A stretch of DNA of 64,000 nt from Phyllostachys edulis (lineage: Eukaryota > Streptophyta > Magnoliopsida > Poales > Poaceae), in contig CM070566.1 in the NCBI GenBank assembly GCA_036346405.1, forward strand, positions 51,525,268-51,589,267, written 5' to 3'. The position numbers and the translations under genes are program-made. Positions 23,099-34,896 of the stretch are shown here, in pieces. Position 1 is the first letter of the stretch. The number at the start of each line of letters is the position of its first letter. The notes beneath the pieces are model-generated. The model did no database searches. It was not told the DNA's origin and was given only the letters and a program-made list of their open reading frames with translations.

Positions 23099-23948
23099 GG
23101 GGAAATTAGCTCAGTGATTTCGCGTTAGAGTGTAATCGGAGGAATGACCCTCCATTCATGACGCACTGGAAAATAATATCGCGAACACTTCAAAATTAGA
23201 CGAATGACATCGCCGCCAGTTACTTCTATTTTCAGAAAATTTTAAATATAGAAACTGAGCTAAAAAATTATCTATTTTTTTGTGGAGTCTCCCGACACAG
23301 TTTAATTGTTTGAGTATTTTTTTAAAACTTTATATGTTCTGATTTTGTCTCTAAAATTTATTTCACTATATTGTTTGTAGGAATTTTTTAATATAGAAAA
23401 TTAGATCCAAACATTATGAATTTTTTTTTCAAGCTCCTTACACAGTGAACTTGATTGTGTAATTTTTCCGAAATTTACAAAATTAAGTAATATAATTTCA
23501 TAATATTTATTGTGTGAGGAGTCAAATATTTCATAATGTAAGGACATTATGAAATTACATTAATTAACTTTGTAAAAATTATAGAAAAATTACACAATCA
23601 ATTCCTTTGTGTAAGGAGCCTGAAAAAATCATAATGTTTGGACCTTATTTTCTATATTAAAAAAATCCTATAAAGAGTATATTTAAATAAATTTAGAGAC
23701 AAAATCAGAACGTATAAAGTTTTGAAAAAAAAACACAAGCAATTAAACTGTGTCGGGAGATTTCATAAAAAATTGATAATTTTTTGAGGTTAGTTTCTAT
23801 ATTTAAAAATTCTGGAAACGGAAGTAACTGGCGGCGATGTCATTCGTCTAATTTTGAAGTGTTCGTGATGTTATTTTCCAGTGCGTTACGAACGGAGTGT
23901 CATTCCTCCGATTACGCTCTAACGCGATATCACTAAGCTAATTTTCCC
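23099..23948. mobile_element. Foldback (Mutator-like) MITE, 850 bp, copy 1
   Basis: The two arms of roughly 400 bp are near-perfect inverted repeats (GGGGAAATTAGCTCAGTG on the left, CACTAAGCTAATTTTCCC on the right) around a short AT-rich centre. It is flanked by 9-bp TAAAAATAT at 23090-23098 and 23949-23957. A 9-bp TSD with long TIRs points to the Mutator superfamily. The same element with the same TSD is at 59542-60382, so insertion predates the segment duplication. Confidence 0.88.
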
Positions 23949-24102
23949 TAAAAATATATTTTTCGAAAGGAAAAAAAACTCAGCACAATGTCCACTTCAA
24001 AATGTCTGTACTCTGTAGAACTCGAAGGAAAAAAAAATCGGCATCTTCTATTTGGTAAATTACAGAGGCTATCATCTCATCCTAAGAGTATATAACGAAT
24101 GA

Positions 24103-24480
24103 GTAGATAAAGATTTTTTTTATCAATTAATCCTTTTTAAAATTTTATTTTAAAGTTAACTCCCAGCGCACTTTATTTTCAATTCTGAACCATTTGGTCA
24201 CACCACCACCCATGGCGTGATAAAACAACGCTGTCACGCTAGCCCGTATCTGGGGCAAGCTCTTATCATGCCACCATCTATGACGTGACAGTGTTGTTTG
24301 GTCACGCTGCGTGACCAAAAGTGCTATTTAGCGGACTTATCCTGTGATGTGACAGCGTTGGTTTGTCACGTCACGAGTGGTGACGTGACCAAAGGGGTCA
24401 GAATTGAAAATAAAATGCGCCAAAAGTTAACTTTAAATTAAAAATTAAAAAGGGGTTAATTAATAAAAAAAGTTCGTAGA
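24103..24480. mobile_element. Inverted-repeat MITE with TTTGGTCACG motifs, copy 1
   Basis: Outer arms (GTTAACTTTAAA and its complement plus T/A-rich tracts) pair across the element. The core carries several TTTGGTCAC/GTGACCAAA words and ATGGCGTGA repeats that can fold back. Exact ends and TSD are not fixed. A matching copy lies at 60533-60928. Confidence 0.65.
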
Positions 24481-24648
24481 TAAATAGGGTGTGTTGTGAG
24501 CAGTGACTAGCGAAGACTGAAGAGAGATACACAGCCATGCACACGTCAGGTAACTAGCCTACAGCTACCAGCTCAGAATTAGAATATCACATTGTTACAA
24601 GCAAAAGGAAAAAAAATAATGGCAGATAATAAAGAACAAAATTGCTAT

Positions 24649-24936
24649 GGGGCTGTTTGGTTCATGCACTAACGAATCAAGCCAAAATTTGGCATAACCA
24701 AAACTTAGGCAAAGCTAAAATTTGGAAAAATAGACGTTGTTTGATTTGCGGCCAAGCAAAATTTTGGTTAACAATTTCCTCACCCTTGGATTATCCACAT
24801 GTGACATTGAATTTCGTTGGCGTTACCAAAATTTTATTGGCATTACCAAATATTAGTAGCAAACCAAACGATAGCCAATTTTCATTGGCGTTACCAAAAT
24901 TTGGTTTGTTCACGTCAGTAACAAACCAAACAAACC
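24649..24936. mobile_element. MITE with GGGGCTGTTTGGTT end, copy 1
   Basis: Starts GGGGCTGTTTGGTTCATGC and ends AACAAACCAAACAAACC, imperfect inverted ends bordered by TAT on both sides. Internal words CCAAAATTTTGG and TTGGCGTTACCAAA repeat in both orientations. The PIF/Harbinger or hAT MITE class is uncertain. Copy 2 is at 61095-61382. Confidence 0.6.
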
Positions 24937-25948
24937 TATATATATCATTGATTGATATTTTTTTTGTGTAAATCATTTGAATTCATGTCCTTGCGATTTA
25001 CTTGGAGATTCGTGCTCTGGCCAGCGAGCTCATCTTCTCTGACCATCTCGTCCTCCTCTCTGACACTATCATCTCCTGCTACTGCCGAATTAGTGTCAGG
25101 GTTCACCGATTAGGGTTCAAGGTTGACCGGAGCCTTCGAACTTAGAGGGATGCCAGGGGAGGGGGTGGACCGTCGGTGGCTAGAGGGATGCCAGGGGAGG
25201 GTGGACCGTCGGTGGCAGGCGGCGAGGCGGTTGTGGCCCCGCCAGCCAAGGGTTAGAGAAGGGCGATGGGGAGCCGACGAGAACGAGGAGCAATTAGGAG
25301 GCGGCGGGGGTAGATGGTGGATCCGGCGGCGGTAACCGCTAGAGACGTAGAAGACAGCTGAGGTAGGGAATATGGAGGCCAGCAGAGGAGGCGGGGAGGA
25401 GTCTCATGGGGTGCCTTGCTGGGTAGGAGGCGACAGGGTGGAGTCCGGACACGGGAAGGGTTTTAGTTATAGAAATGGTGGATTGAAATCCAAGGATGCA
25501 AAAATTCGCATGATTTGCACAATTTCATTCGCATGGTGCATAGCCATTCCCAATAAAGAATATGCAAGGTTACAAAAAAAAACATTTAACACCCAAGAGA
25601 GGAACAAATAAAACCAATGCACTTTGCAGTGTCTACAGAACGAAACCAGCCGGCACTGCACATCATCAGTCAAATGAAAGGACTACAGAGCATGATAGAA
25701 CAAGAAAAGAGCACAGTTAGTTGCACAATCCAGGATGAAAGGAGGATGCATGAATACAAGCCGAAACAGATGATGATCATGCGGCTTGCACATACCAACA
25801 ACATGCACAACGGTATATCACAGGCAAGCAACTCGACACAGTTGTTAAGGGTGTCACAAATCAGAATGGCAGAAATAATCGAGAGTGCGAATTACATCTA
25901 GGAGATAAGCTAACATAATCGAGTCACATTCTATCTACTACTAACAAC

Positions 25949-27027
25949 CTACGTCTCCATCTTCACCAGTGCAGAACTGGGAGCTTCCGGAGCAGTCGGC
26001 GAATACTGGAGCCAGTCTCTCGCACAGAAGAGCGCCTCCACAGTTTCGGGACGCAGTGAGCTTCTGTAGTCATCAAGCATCCGGCTTCCTCCTGCCGCCG
26101 CCGAAAACATAGAGCTGCCGCTACTCACCATGGACATAGGGATGGCCAGGATATCACGGGCCATCTTTGAGAGAGTCGGAAACTTGAGGGTGTTAAGCTT
26201 CCACCATTCCATAATGTCAAACTCTTGGATGCGCGGCGTGAGGGCTTCTTCCAGGTACTGCTCTAGCTCTGACTTTGAGGGCTGGGTTATTGCTATCTCT
26301 GAAAGATACATGTCAAAGTCTAAAAGTCCATCACCAGTAGAAGGTGGAGGCACTGGAGCATTATTCTCACTGACTGGCACATTTTTATTAGCTTCTCCTT
26401 GCTCAACATAGGCTGGCGTCAAGGGGAAGGGCTGTGCAACATACTCCTTATAGAGCTCATGAACAGCACCATCCACAACCTTAACATATTTTGCTGCCTC
26501 CACACCATAGATTTTGGAATAACTGAATTCAACGAGCTTCATCTTGAAACGCGGATCCATGACTACAGCAATGGCTAGCACAAGGTTGCAATCCTTCCAG
26601 TACTTGTCAAACCTCTCATGCATGTCTTTGGTGATACTACTGAAAACCGGATCTTCGTGAGCTATAGCATTCGAAAGCTCTAGCTGAAGTTTCCACGCCT
26701 CATGGAAAAATATGTTTGAAGTTGGATTTTCTGCTGCCATGATGCTATGTGCAGAATCATAGAGAAGCTTCAAATAGGTGCAGGCAGCCTCCACCTTCTT
26801 CCAGTCCTCTGCGGGAGGTGCCTCATTGTAGTTGTCATCACGTCTCCAATGTGGTGAATGCCTGCCTATAATCCAAGGCAGCCAGCAGCATAAGATATGT
26901 GGTATTCCACTGGGTCGTAACATCAAGACATAGGGTCTTGGTACTGGGAACCTCCAGTTGCAGAGCGATCTCAGCAAACTTCTCTTCACGAGCAGAAGAA
27001 GCTTTTATGAACTTTATGCTTTCACGG
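25949..27027 (-). pseudogene. RICESLEEPER-like hAT-derived gene, truncated copy 1
   Basis: The C-terminal 340 or so residues match the gene at 62358-64000 almost exactly: EDWKKVEAACTYLKLLYDSA, DPRFKMKLVEFSYSKIYG, and the hAT dimerisation region WWKLNTLKFPTLSKMARDIL. Two lesions distinguish it. Two bases (AT of CACATGTCTCC) are missing near 26839, shifting the frame, and homology ends at 27027 so the N-terminal half is lost. The family is hAT transposase-derived BED-finger proteins domesticated in plants. This copy is presumably non-functional. Confidence 0.88.
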
Positions 27028-27600
27028 TTATTTTTAGTGTTACATCAGGAGTACAAGATATTATAATTCTACCCCTAAAAATATTCTATGACTTTAGGGG
27101 TTTCAAGGTCTTTGCACCTCCTCAGATGTAGCTTTTGGTGCACGGTGGGCCTTCATGGACCTTGTCCACCATGCATGTACTCCCAGTTCACAAGTGACCT
27201 TGACTCCCTTCGCTCCATGCGAGACGGACCCGAAGCGAAGGCTCTGTAGACCTTCTTCGCTCCGTGCGAGGTGGCTTGTAGCGAGGGCTCCCTGAACCCC
27301 TTTGCTCCAGGGTGTGTTCTACTCTTCGATCAAGGCTGCCTTCTGCGGCTTTTCTGTACCATTTGCTCTGTGCGAAGGTGTACTCGGTACCCTTCGACTG
27401 GATTGAGGTGTACCCATGGCTTGGTGCTCACTAGATCCTTTTAGGACCCTCAGATCCTTACCCTATACAAGAATCTAGTACTAAAGGATAACCTAACTTT
27501 TAATCCTCTCGTGCACCTTTTGCTTTAGATGTGTTAGTTTGTGGCTTATGTTCTTCATAACCACCTCTCATGGCTTTATGTAGTGCCCCCAAGTTCTCCT
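27028..27600 (-). mobile_element. Probable gypsy LTR fragment at duplication breakpoint
   Basis: The segment next to the breakpoint (GTACAAGATATTATAATTC, then TACCCCTA) resembles the LTR at 4449-5012 (GTACACGAGATTACAAATAT then ACCCCTA). It is followed by similar 'cttcg-ctcc-tgcgag' rich sequence. No terminus was located. The remainder to 28247 shows no gene; ORF 27722-27994 has no motif. Confidence 0.35.
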
Positions 27601-28255
27601 TCAAAAGAAAGTAGGAAGCCTAATCCTATGAGGATTAAGATAGGAATATTTGTAGAACACATCTTCACGTTCTAGTAGATTAGGATATGAGTCACCCATA
27701 CTCAACTGGAATCCTTAGGAAATGTTTTCTCACCCGTACTTTCACTGGAAAACCAAAAAGGAGCTACAAACCAATGGAAAGTTTCCTTTGATTATAGTCA
27801 CTGACTCACTGCTGCGTGCCTCCAGCACCGGTGCTTTGCACTGCTGCTGCACGCCTTCTCTGGCCCTGCTACTTGCAAACACCTTCGCGCCGCCGCCTAC
27901 CACTGGTCACCATTTTTGTCACTACCCTCTTCCCTATGTGCTACTGAAGAGAGAGAGAGGTGGAGAAGAGATACAGAGGGGAACTTGTGGGTAAGATGTG
28001 AAAGAACAATACGCAGAGGCAAAGCAATAAAGTATTGCGATTTTCTAAGGTAATAAAGTATTGGGAATTGTTTGCATGTTTATGGAAGGCTAATCTTTTT
28101 TCTTCCTTTGATCTAAACGCCTTTCCTAAGTTTTTTCTGTGTTTTATATTCCTATGTTTTGCTACTACATTTCTATCTTCCTGTTTTTTTCACCCGTTTT
28201 TCAATCTTGCATTCCAAACAGGCCTTAAATGTAGTCTGTTGCATTCATGCCCAGC

Positions 28256-30244
28256 TAAGGATGGCAATCGGGTGCAGCGGATATGGGTAGTGCTCGTCCA
28301 TATCCATCCCCGCGGCCACAATTTCCCCCACGGACATGCCCGCGAAGGACGACGAGCGAAGAACCTCACCCATGTCCGTTGTCCGCAGACATGCTCATTT
28401 ATCCACAAACAATGCATCGCCGCCCATGGGTACCTATCGCCCGCGAGCATGCTCGTCATACATAAACAATGCACACATCAAGTTCATCACAATTCACATA
28501 TCAATAGTGCATCACACATTCAACAACTAATAAAGTTCATCACAATTCACACATCAAGTTTGACAAGACAACTAATCAAGTTCAACAAATAAAATGCAGT
28601 GGGTTGACAGACTAATCTGAGTGATACAGGATTCTGTTGTATGAGCACTAGCAACATTTGATGCAAGAAGTGAAGGGCTGCTGTATGGAAGGTACAAACC
28701 TTCACCGTTGCTTCTTTTTCAGCACGTATTGCTTCTCTTTCAGCTTGTCTCTCTATGACAGATGTTCTGGTTGATTTCCTAATTGTCTTCTCGGTCTCCA
28801 ATTCATCAGGAACGTCTGCTTGTTTGGATGGACTTGGCTTATCAGAATATTTGTCAGTTTTACCTTCATCTTCTAGTTTTGAGATGACCTTCTTCTTCTT
28901 GGCTTTAATCTTTTTCAAAGTCTTCCTAGGGAATATTATCCGCTTCTTGATAAGGAAGCTGCTTCATAATTGGGACATGGATAGAATACATAACTGACTA
29001 CACAGTGCATGACTGCATTCTAATATGTTTATCAACTAACATGTGTACCTCTCATGTACTTCCTTTTCTGGTTCATCATTAGGTTCAGATTCCCGGAAGA
29101 ATCCAAAGGAGTTAGATTAGCACAAGCAATGAACAACTCGGTGAGATCTTTACTACAAACAAACAGAAGACCATGGACACTAATAAGAGCTTGAAAAAAC
29201 AGTTAACATATCAGGATGAGGAGCAATCGCACATCTTCACCGAAATCACTGTCGAATTCATCACCAGCATCCTGCTCTTCCTCATAGTTGTCATCATTCT
29301 CATCCTGTGGGAAATATTGAACAAAACAATGAAGCACCATATAACTTTCACAATTCACACATGAAGCATTAGGAATTGTAAGTCTTGGCCACAACCCAAT
29401 CATGAACTGCATTGACACAACCATCGAGCTCTTGGAGGGCTAAAGAAGTACAGTCTGAGAGCTCTTACATTATCTATTCCAAGCACACAAAAATATCTTA
29501 TCCAAAAAAAAATGAGAAATGCAGTGCGAAATCTCCTAAATTACCCATCCCTATCCAAACTAAAATGGTAAGAACAACAAGAACGCAAAGAAACGTTCCA
29601 ATTTTTTTTAAACGAAACGAGAAAAGCAGCAAGAACCAAAATAAGAAGAAGAACAAAAAAGAAAACGTTCAAGAACAACTAGAAGCAGAAAAAAAGAGAC
29701 CCCAAAAAAGTCCAGTTGCAATCCACCTCCTTGAGGGCGTCTTGATTCCAAAAAACCTCATCCTGCTTAACCTCTTCTTCGAGCAGTTTGGTTATCCTGT
29801 GCAATCAAGTGAAGGCGCCAAATCAAGCAGCCACGTTAGGTATTGCAACTAAGAACCAACCAGCTAGCTAGGGAAGAGAGGGAAAGGAGCAGAGAGGACT
29901 GCGGTGGCTGGGAGGAGGACGGGGGCGGCGGTTGGTGGGAGGAGGATGGGTGTCGGGGGCAACGGACGGACGGGAGGAGGACGAGGGACTGGGGTAGATG
30001 AGCAGATCTGGATCGGGGGAGTGGGGCGGTGAGGGAGAGCGAGTCTGGGGTCTCTGGGCTTCTGGCAGCTGGGGAGTGGGAGCTGCGACTTGGAGCGACC
30101 GAGACTAGGGTTTTAGACGGTTGGGTGTTCCACCTATCAGTGTGGTTGCGAGTAATCGAGTGAAGGTAAGCTTCAACCATACCTGTCTCTATTAGGGTAT
30201 TCGTTCGTGGGCATGCAAGTAATCTTTCACAATTGCCATCCCTA
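28256..30244. mobile_element. hAT-type element carrying a host gene fragment (Pack-hAT)
   Basis: The left end is TAAGGATGGCAATCG and the right end, reverse-complemented, TAGGGATGGCAATTG. Flanks are TGCCCAGC (28248-28255) and TGCCAAGC (30245-30252), an 8-bp duplication with one mismatch. Both the TIR and the TSD size are those of hAT. No transposase is encoded. The interior carries spliced exons of an SWR1-complex subunit 2 (YL1) gene on the minus strand and what looks like its 5' UTR (29840-30120), so it is a gene-capturing non-autonomous element. Confidence 0.75.
28700..29796 (-). pseudogene. SWC2/YL1 (SWR1 complex subunit 2) gene fragment
   Basis: Four exon-like pieces are read on the minus strand. 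29796-29727: ITKLLEEEVKQDEVFWNQDA. 29304-29233: DENDDNYEEEQDAGDEFDSD. About 29092-29049: ESEPNDEPEKEVHER. 28958-28700: LIKKRIIFPRKTLKKIKAKK through TIRKSTRTSVIERQAERE. These follow the N-terminal order of plant YL1, the SWR1 chromatin-remodelling subunit that binds H2A.Z-H2B. Splice sites flank most pieces, but the third exon has CCGG where CCAG would be expected as acceptor, and the initiating exon and the C-terminal YL1_C domain are absent. It lies entirely inside the hAT element. Confidence 0.78.
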
Positions 30245-30311
30245 TGCCAAGCAACTTGAAACAGGGTTTCCTACAGGCAGGCAGAAATTTAATTATTGTT
30301 AATGTCTGAAC

Positions 30312-33300
30312 TTTTTTTTGAAAGAAATCGGCGGGAGGGCTGCCTGTCATATTAATAGAGAGGGTGGAACGAGGGCCGCGAAGTACAGGCTAATAGTTAA
30401 AAGAAGGCCTTAACAGAGTATTGAAATGCTCCAGGCACTTGCCCCCCGCTAGGTACCAAGTTTTAACCTCCTCCTTAATCTTCGCTAGGAGTTCTAGTGG
30501 CGCGGCGGCTTTGTTGTTGAAGATTCTTGCATTTCGTTCCTTCCAGATCTCCCAAATAATTAGGATGAGGTTCGTAGTCCTAGCTTTCCTAGGGAGCCTT
30601 TCGTCTCCGCTACGTTAGACCAGCACTCCAATATATTCATGCTAGGAGACCAGAGGGATGGCCGTAGGCTATTAGTTCCCAGCCAATCCACCGTATGCCT
30701 CCAAATTTTTCCGGAGAAGCGACACTGGGCAAAAAGGTGCAAGGCTGATTCCGGAGTGTGTCTACATAAGAGGCAAAAGCGTTGGTTTGGCCACCCCCTA
30801 GCTTGCAGTCTGTCTGAGGTCCAGAGTTTGTTTTGAATTGCTAGCCAGGCGAAAAATTTGCACTTCAGGGGGGGTGCGTGGGTTTTCCAAATTATTGACT
30901 TGAAATTTGTGTCGGTGGACCCCAGAAAGTGTAGAGCGTAGGCGGATTTTGATGAGTAGGTTCCTTTCAGGGTTTGCTTCCATGATATCTCATCCGGGGT
31001 GCCTTGTATCAAATGGATTTGGTTGGTTTTGGTCCAAAGTTGTACACATTGTTGAATGTGGTGGATTATCAACCCCCTCATCAAGTATATGTCCTACATC
31101 CACCGTCCATTTTGTAATGCCGAGTCCACGGTCTGGTTTTTTTTTTGTTTTGAGATTTCGAAAATCTTGGGGCTAGATCTTTGGGAGCCTCTACATCCAA
31201 CCAGGCCGAGTACCAAAATTTTGCCATCTTACCATCCCCGAGGGATATCCTAGTTGTTGCCACGAAGAGGTTTTGGTCCGTGTCGTCGTAAGGGATTTCC
31301 ATGTCGATCCAAGGTTTGGACTGATTCTTCTAGTTTTGCCAGAGCCAACATAGCCTGATTGCCGAGGAGAATTGCGGGAGGCTGATGATTCCTAGGCCGC
31401 CTAGCTGGGTTGGGCGACACACTCTGTCCCAGTTAATTTTACACTTGCCACCCGAGATGTTTTCGTGGCCAGCCCAAAGGAAGCGACGCCTGATTCTATC
31501 TAGGGCGTGGAGGATCGCTTTAGGGGTTTTGAAAACCGTGAGGTAGTAAATTGGAATCAAGGTGAGAACTGATTTGACCAGAGTGACCTGCCCTGCTGGG
31601 GACAAGTGGTGCCCCTGCCAACCCACCAACCTCCCCGCCACTTTGTCTAGAAGTGGCTGGTAATCCACCCTGCGTAACCTTCTGTAGGTGAGTGGTAATC
31701 CGAGGTATTTGATCGGGAAAGTCGATCGGGTTACAGGGCAGTCTTGGAGGACCGTGTCTAGGTCTATGTGGTCATAGCTTATTGGGAGTACCGTGCTTTT
31801 TTGGAAGTTGGTATGAAGGCCAGAGGCATTTCCAAAATTGAGGATGATTTGAGTGGTTGTGTAGATTTCGCTTACACTTGGGTTGATGAAAATGGTCGGG
31901 TTGTCCGCATAGATGGAGGTTCTGAGTCTGGCAAGATGGTCTTGCATTTGGGCAAGGTAACCCAAGTCTATTGCTACCTCGAGAAGAAGTTGGATGGGGT
32001 CGATGTCCAGTATGAAGAGGAAGGGTGAGATGGGGTCTCCTTGCCGCAGCCCCTTCCTGTGGATGATCGCATTCCCAAGGATGCCGTTGAGGAGGACTCT
32101 AGACAAGGCGGATCTTAGCAGGGCCGCCACCCAGTTTGTCCATCTGTAGGGGAAGCCCCTTTTCCGAAGAAGATCAAGAAGGTAATCCCAGCGGACCGTA
32201 TCGAACGCCTTTGCAATGTCTAGTTTTAGGAAGAGTGGGGGGGTTTTAGAGCAGTGGAGTCTTCTTATGAGGTTGCGAACATATAGGAAGTTGTCATGAA
32301 TGCTTCTTGTCTTAATGAAGGCGCTTTGAGCTTGCGATACCAGGCTGTTCAGAAACGGCGCCACTCACCACGCTAGCGTTTTTGCAATCCACTTCCCAAT
32401 GTCGTGAATAAGGCTGATAGGTCTAAAGTCTTGCACTTTGTCAACCCCCTCCTTTTTGGAATCAGCACGATATTTGCTGTGTTGAGTAGATGAAGGTACG
32501 ACGTGTGAAGAGAGTGAAAGCTGTGAAAGACTGCCATGATGTCTGCTTTGATGGTTGATCTGCATGATTTGTAGAAATTTGAAGAGAAACCTTCTGGCCC
32601 CGGGGCTTTATCCCCTGGTAATTGGTCTATAGTATATTGAAGACTTATGTTTCCATAAATTTGTCTTGCACATTATGCAGGTCCAACGCAGGTGGGTTCA
32701 ATACCTCCCAATTAAGGTCAGTGTTACGTGGTGCGGGCTAAGCAAGCGTTTCTTGGAAGTGCTTTTGTATTATGTCCTCTTTCTTTGTGTGCGAGATCAC
32801 CCAGCTAGGTCCATTCTGGAGCATTTGGATGTAATTTTTGCGTCTGCGGTCATTTAATTTAATATGGAAGAACTTTGTGTTTGCGTCGCTTTCTCTGAGG
32901 TTGGTGACCCATGAGCTCTGACGTTTCCTGGTTCGGTCGATCACTGCCAGCCCCAAAACTCTCTTGTTTAGGTTTGCCCTCAGGACCGACTCATGTGGTG
33001 TTAGCTCCCTGTGCTCTTGAGCCACATTGAGCCAGAGGATTAGCTCTAAGGCCATGTGGAGTTGGAGCTTTGGTTGTGGGAAGAGGTCTCTACTCCATGA
33101 TTTCAGAGTGGATGTAGTGGATGCTAACTTGTGGTACAGCCAGAGCATCGGTTCTGTGTGTGGGCAGTGGGCAAGCCAAGCTTTTTGAACTGTCTCAAAG
33201 AAACCTGGCATCTTAATCCAGAAGTTTTGAAAACAGAAAGTTTTTGGGCGAGCAGGACCTGAGTTGTTAGATAACAGCAGAGGGTAGTGGTCGGAAGCCG

Positions 33301-33979
33301 AAGAAGACAGCGACTGGAGGACGTGGTTTTCGAAAAGAGTGTCCCAGCCTTCATTACAGAAGACTCTGTCCAACCTTACCAGGGTTGGTCTCTGGCGTTT
33401 GTTACTCCACGTGAACTTTCTATTCTGAAGATGAATTTCTTTTAGTTCGTAGGTGTTAAGAGTGTTATGAAATTATGCCATACATCTCAGGTTGATGTTG
33501 GAATTGTTTTTGTCATCGGCCCGATAGATGAGGTTGAAATCACCCAACACTAACCACTTGGTGCCGAGGTTAGGTTTTAAGGAAGCAATTTCTTGGAGAA
33601 ATGCCCTCTTGTCTCTGCTTCGGGAGGGGCCATACACTATCATTAGGTGGAAGGTTGAGTTGCATTCTATTAAGGACGCAGTCGCCGACAGGTTGCAGAT
33701 TGACTGGTGGACATCCACTACGTCGATGTAATCGTTGTTCCATAGGAGTAGGATTCCACCCCTTGTGCCCTCTGCCGGTTTATGAGCAAAGCTTCGCAGG
33801 TTGTATCCCCTGAGGTAGCTGGCTAAGTTTTGGTCTACATTGCTTAACTTGGTTTCCTGTAGGCATACTAGATGGCATGTTGTCGAGCTAAGGGTCTCGT
33901 GGACGATCGCTTTCCTGGCCTGGGAGTTGAGGCCGCGCACGTTCCAACAAATAATGTTGATGTTTGGTTCGTTCATTCG
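30312..33979 (-). pseudogene. L1-type LINE ORF2 (endonuclease-RT), defective
   Basis: On the minus strand an APE-type endonuclease starts at 33976 (MNEPNINIICWNVRGLNSQA, VCLQETKL, WLVLGDFNLI). Next come DYPLLL-type sequence and TWSNKRQRPTLVRLDRVF, then RT (FRPISLIHDIGKWIAK, LDIAKAFDTVRWDYLL, LRQGDPISPFLFIL). A C-terminal zinc-binding domain follows (KFFAWLAIQNKLWTSDRL, CLLCRHTPESALHLFAQC). The catalytic YADD of RT is YADN here (near 31900). Stops at 33473, 32365 and 31330 and frame changes near 32600 and 31090 break the frame. A T-run at 30312-30319 is the poly(A) tail of the minus-strand element. It encodes no working retrotransposase. Confidence 0.9.
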
Positions 33980-34382
33980 CAGTTGTGAGAACCCCGAAAT
34001 ATTGGAAATGTGCCGAAATAAAATTATACTAGAAGAATAATTCTTAATTAAGGAACAGTTCAGTTCCCAAATTAAAAATTATACCAGAAGCATAATAATA
34101 ACAAGGCACAAATCCAAATTTCAGGTTTCGGGATATATGTCTTGCAATAGTTCCCAAGATCAGTGACTATTGCACATATATCCTTCAACAACATTGTACC
34201 ACACATACAAGGCATACATTTACATTAATTCATACAAAACTTTACATTTCGGTTTGGCCTTACAATCCAGGTGACACATAGTCACTAGCAAAATTTAACA
34301 GCGGAAGACAGAATAAACAGCGAAAACCACCAATGGCCCCCATCACCCTCAGGCTATTGAGTGGAGGATAGAAATAGCTTCA

Positions 34383-34482
34383 CTCGTTAGCGTCACCCTG
34401 ATCGGCGCTAACGGGCATCTCATATAAATAACCATCTTCACCTGCAACAAGAGGTTATAGCACCTGAGTACAGAAGGTACTC
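34383..34482 (-). other. Hairpin plus candidate acidic terminal exon of LTR B
   Basis: On the minus strand GAGTAC-CTTCT-GTACTC (34482-34466) is followed by a TTGTTGCAG acceptor. In the same phase as LTR A, a 19-residue tail EDGYLYEMPVSADQGDANE ends at a TGA. Length and phase match LTR A exactly, while most residues differ. Confidence 0.5.
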
Positions 34483-34839
34483 GCAAGACTTACACAAACT
34501 AATAAAAGAAAGTGTTTGATAGAACCTATTCAAAGGATTAGAATTTGTACATGCTTAAGGTTGACAACAGGAAGGTTATGATGGGGTTCAATTTTTTGCA
34601 CAAAGCAATACATCTTAATTCTACACTTGCTAAGTTTTGACAAAGCAATTTTATAAATCAATTTGGAACAAAACAGTAAATAAAAAGGGAATGTAATCAT
34701 AAATAATACCAAAATCAAAGTGGCTATCCACCACTACCAAAACATTGCATGCATATCTATCATGCCGAAACAGTACCCATAACAAAGCTTTAATTCAAAA
34801 TCTATACAAAGATCTATTCAACTCAAGCGTTGTCCATAA

Positions 34840-34896
34840 CCGTGGACACGGTTATTCGAATAGTTTTAACCCTACAGGGGTGTACATCTTTACCCA
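34840..34896 (-). promoter_or_regulatory. Conserved tandem-palindrome block of LTR B
   Basis: On the minus strand GGGTAAAGATGTACACC leads to CTATTCGAATAA (34863-34852, one mismatch from a palindrome) and then CCGTGTCCACGG (34851-34840). Confidence 0.7.

Larger units (their letters stand above)
21955..27027 (+). repeat. Duplicated segment, copy 1
   Basis: Collinear with 57290-63438 in the same orientation: NLR LRR remnant, a block starting AACCTCATTTGAGCCGTACT, an 850-bp foldback element, two further MITEs and a RICESLEEPER-like gene on the minus strand. Homology stops abruptly at 27027/63438 (common TTTCACGG, then different sequence). Relative to copy 2 it lacks about 780 bp after the LRR and about 300 bp near 58418-58725. 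Confidence 0.92.
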
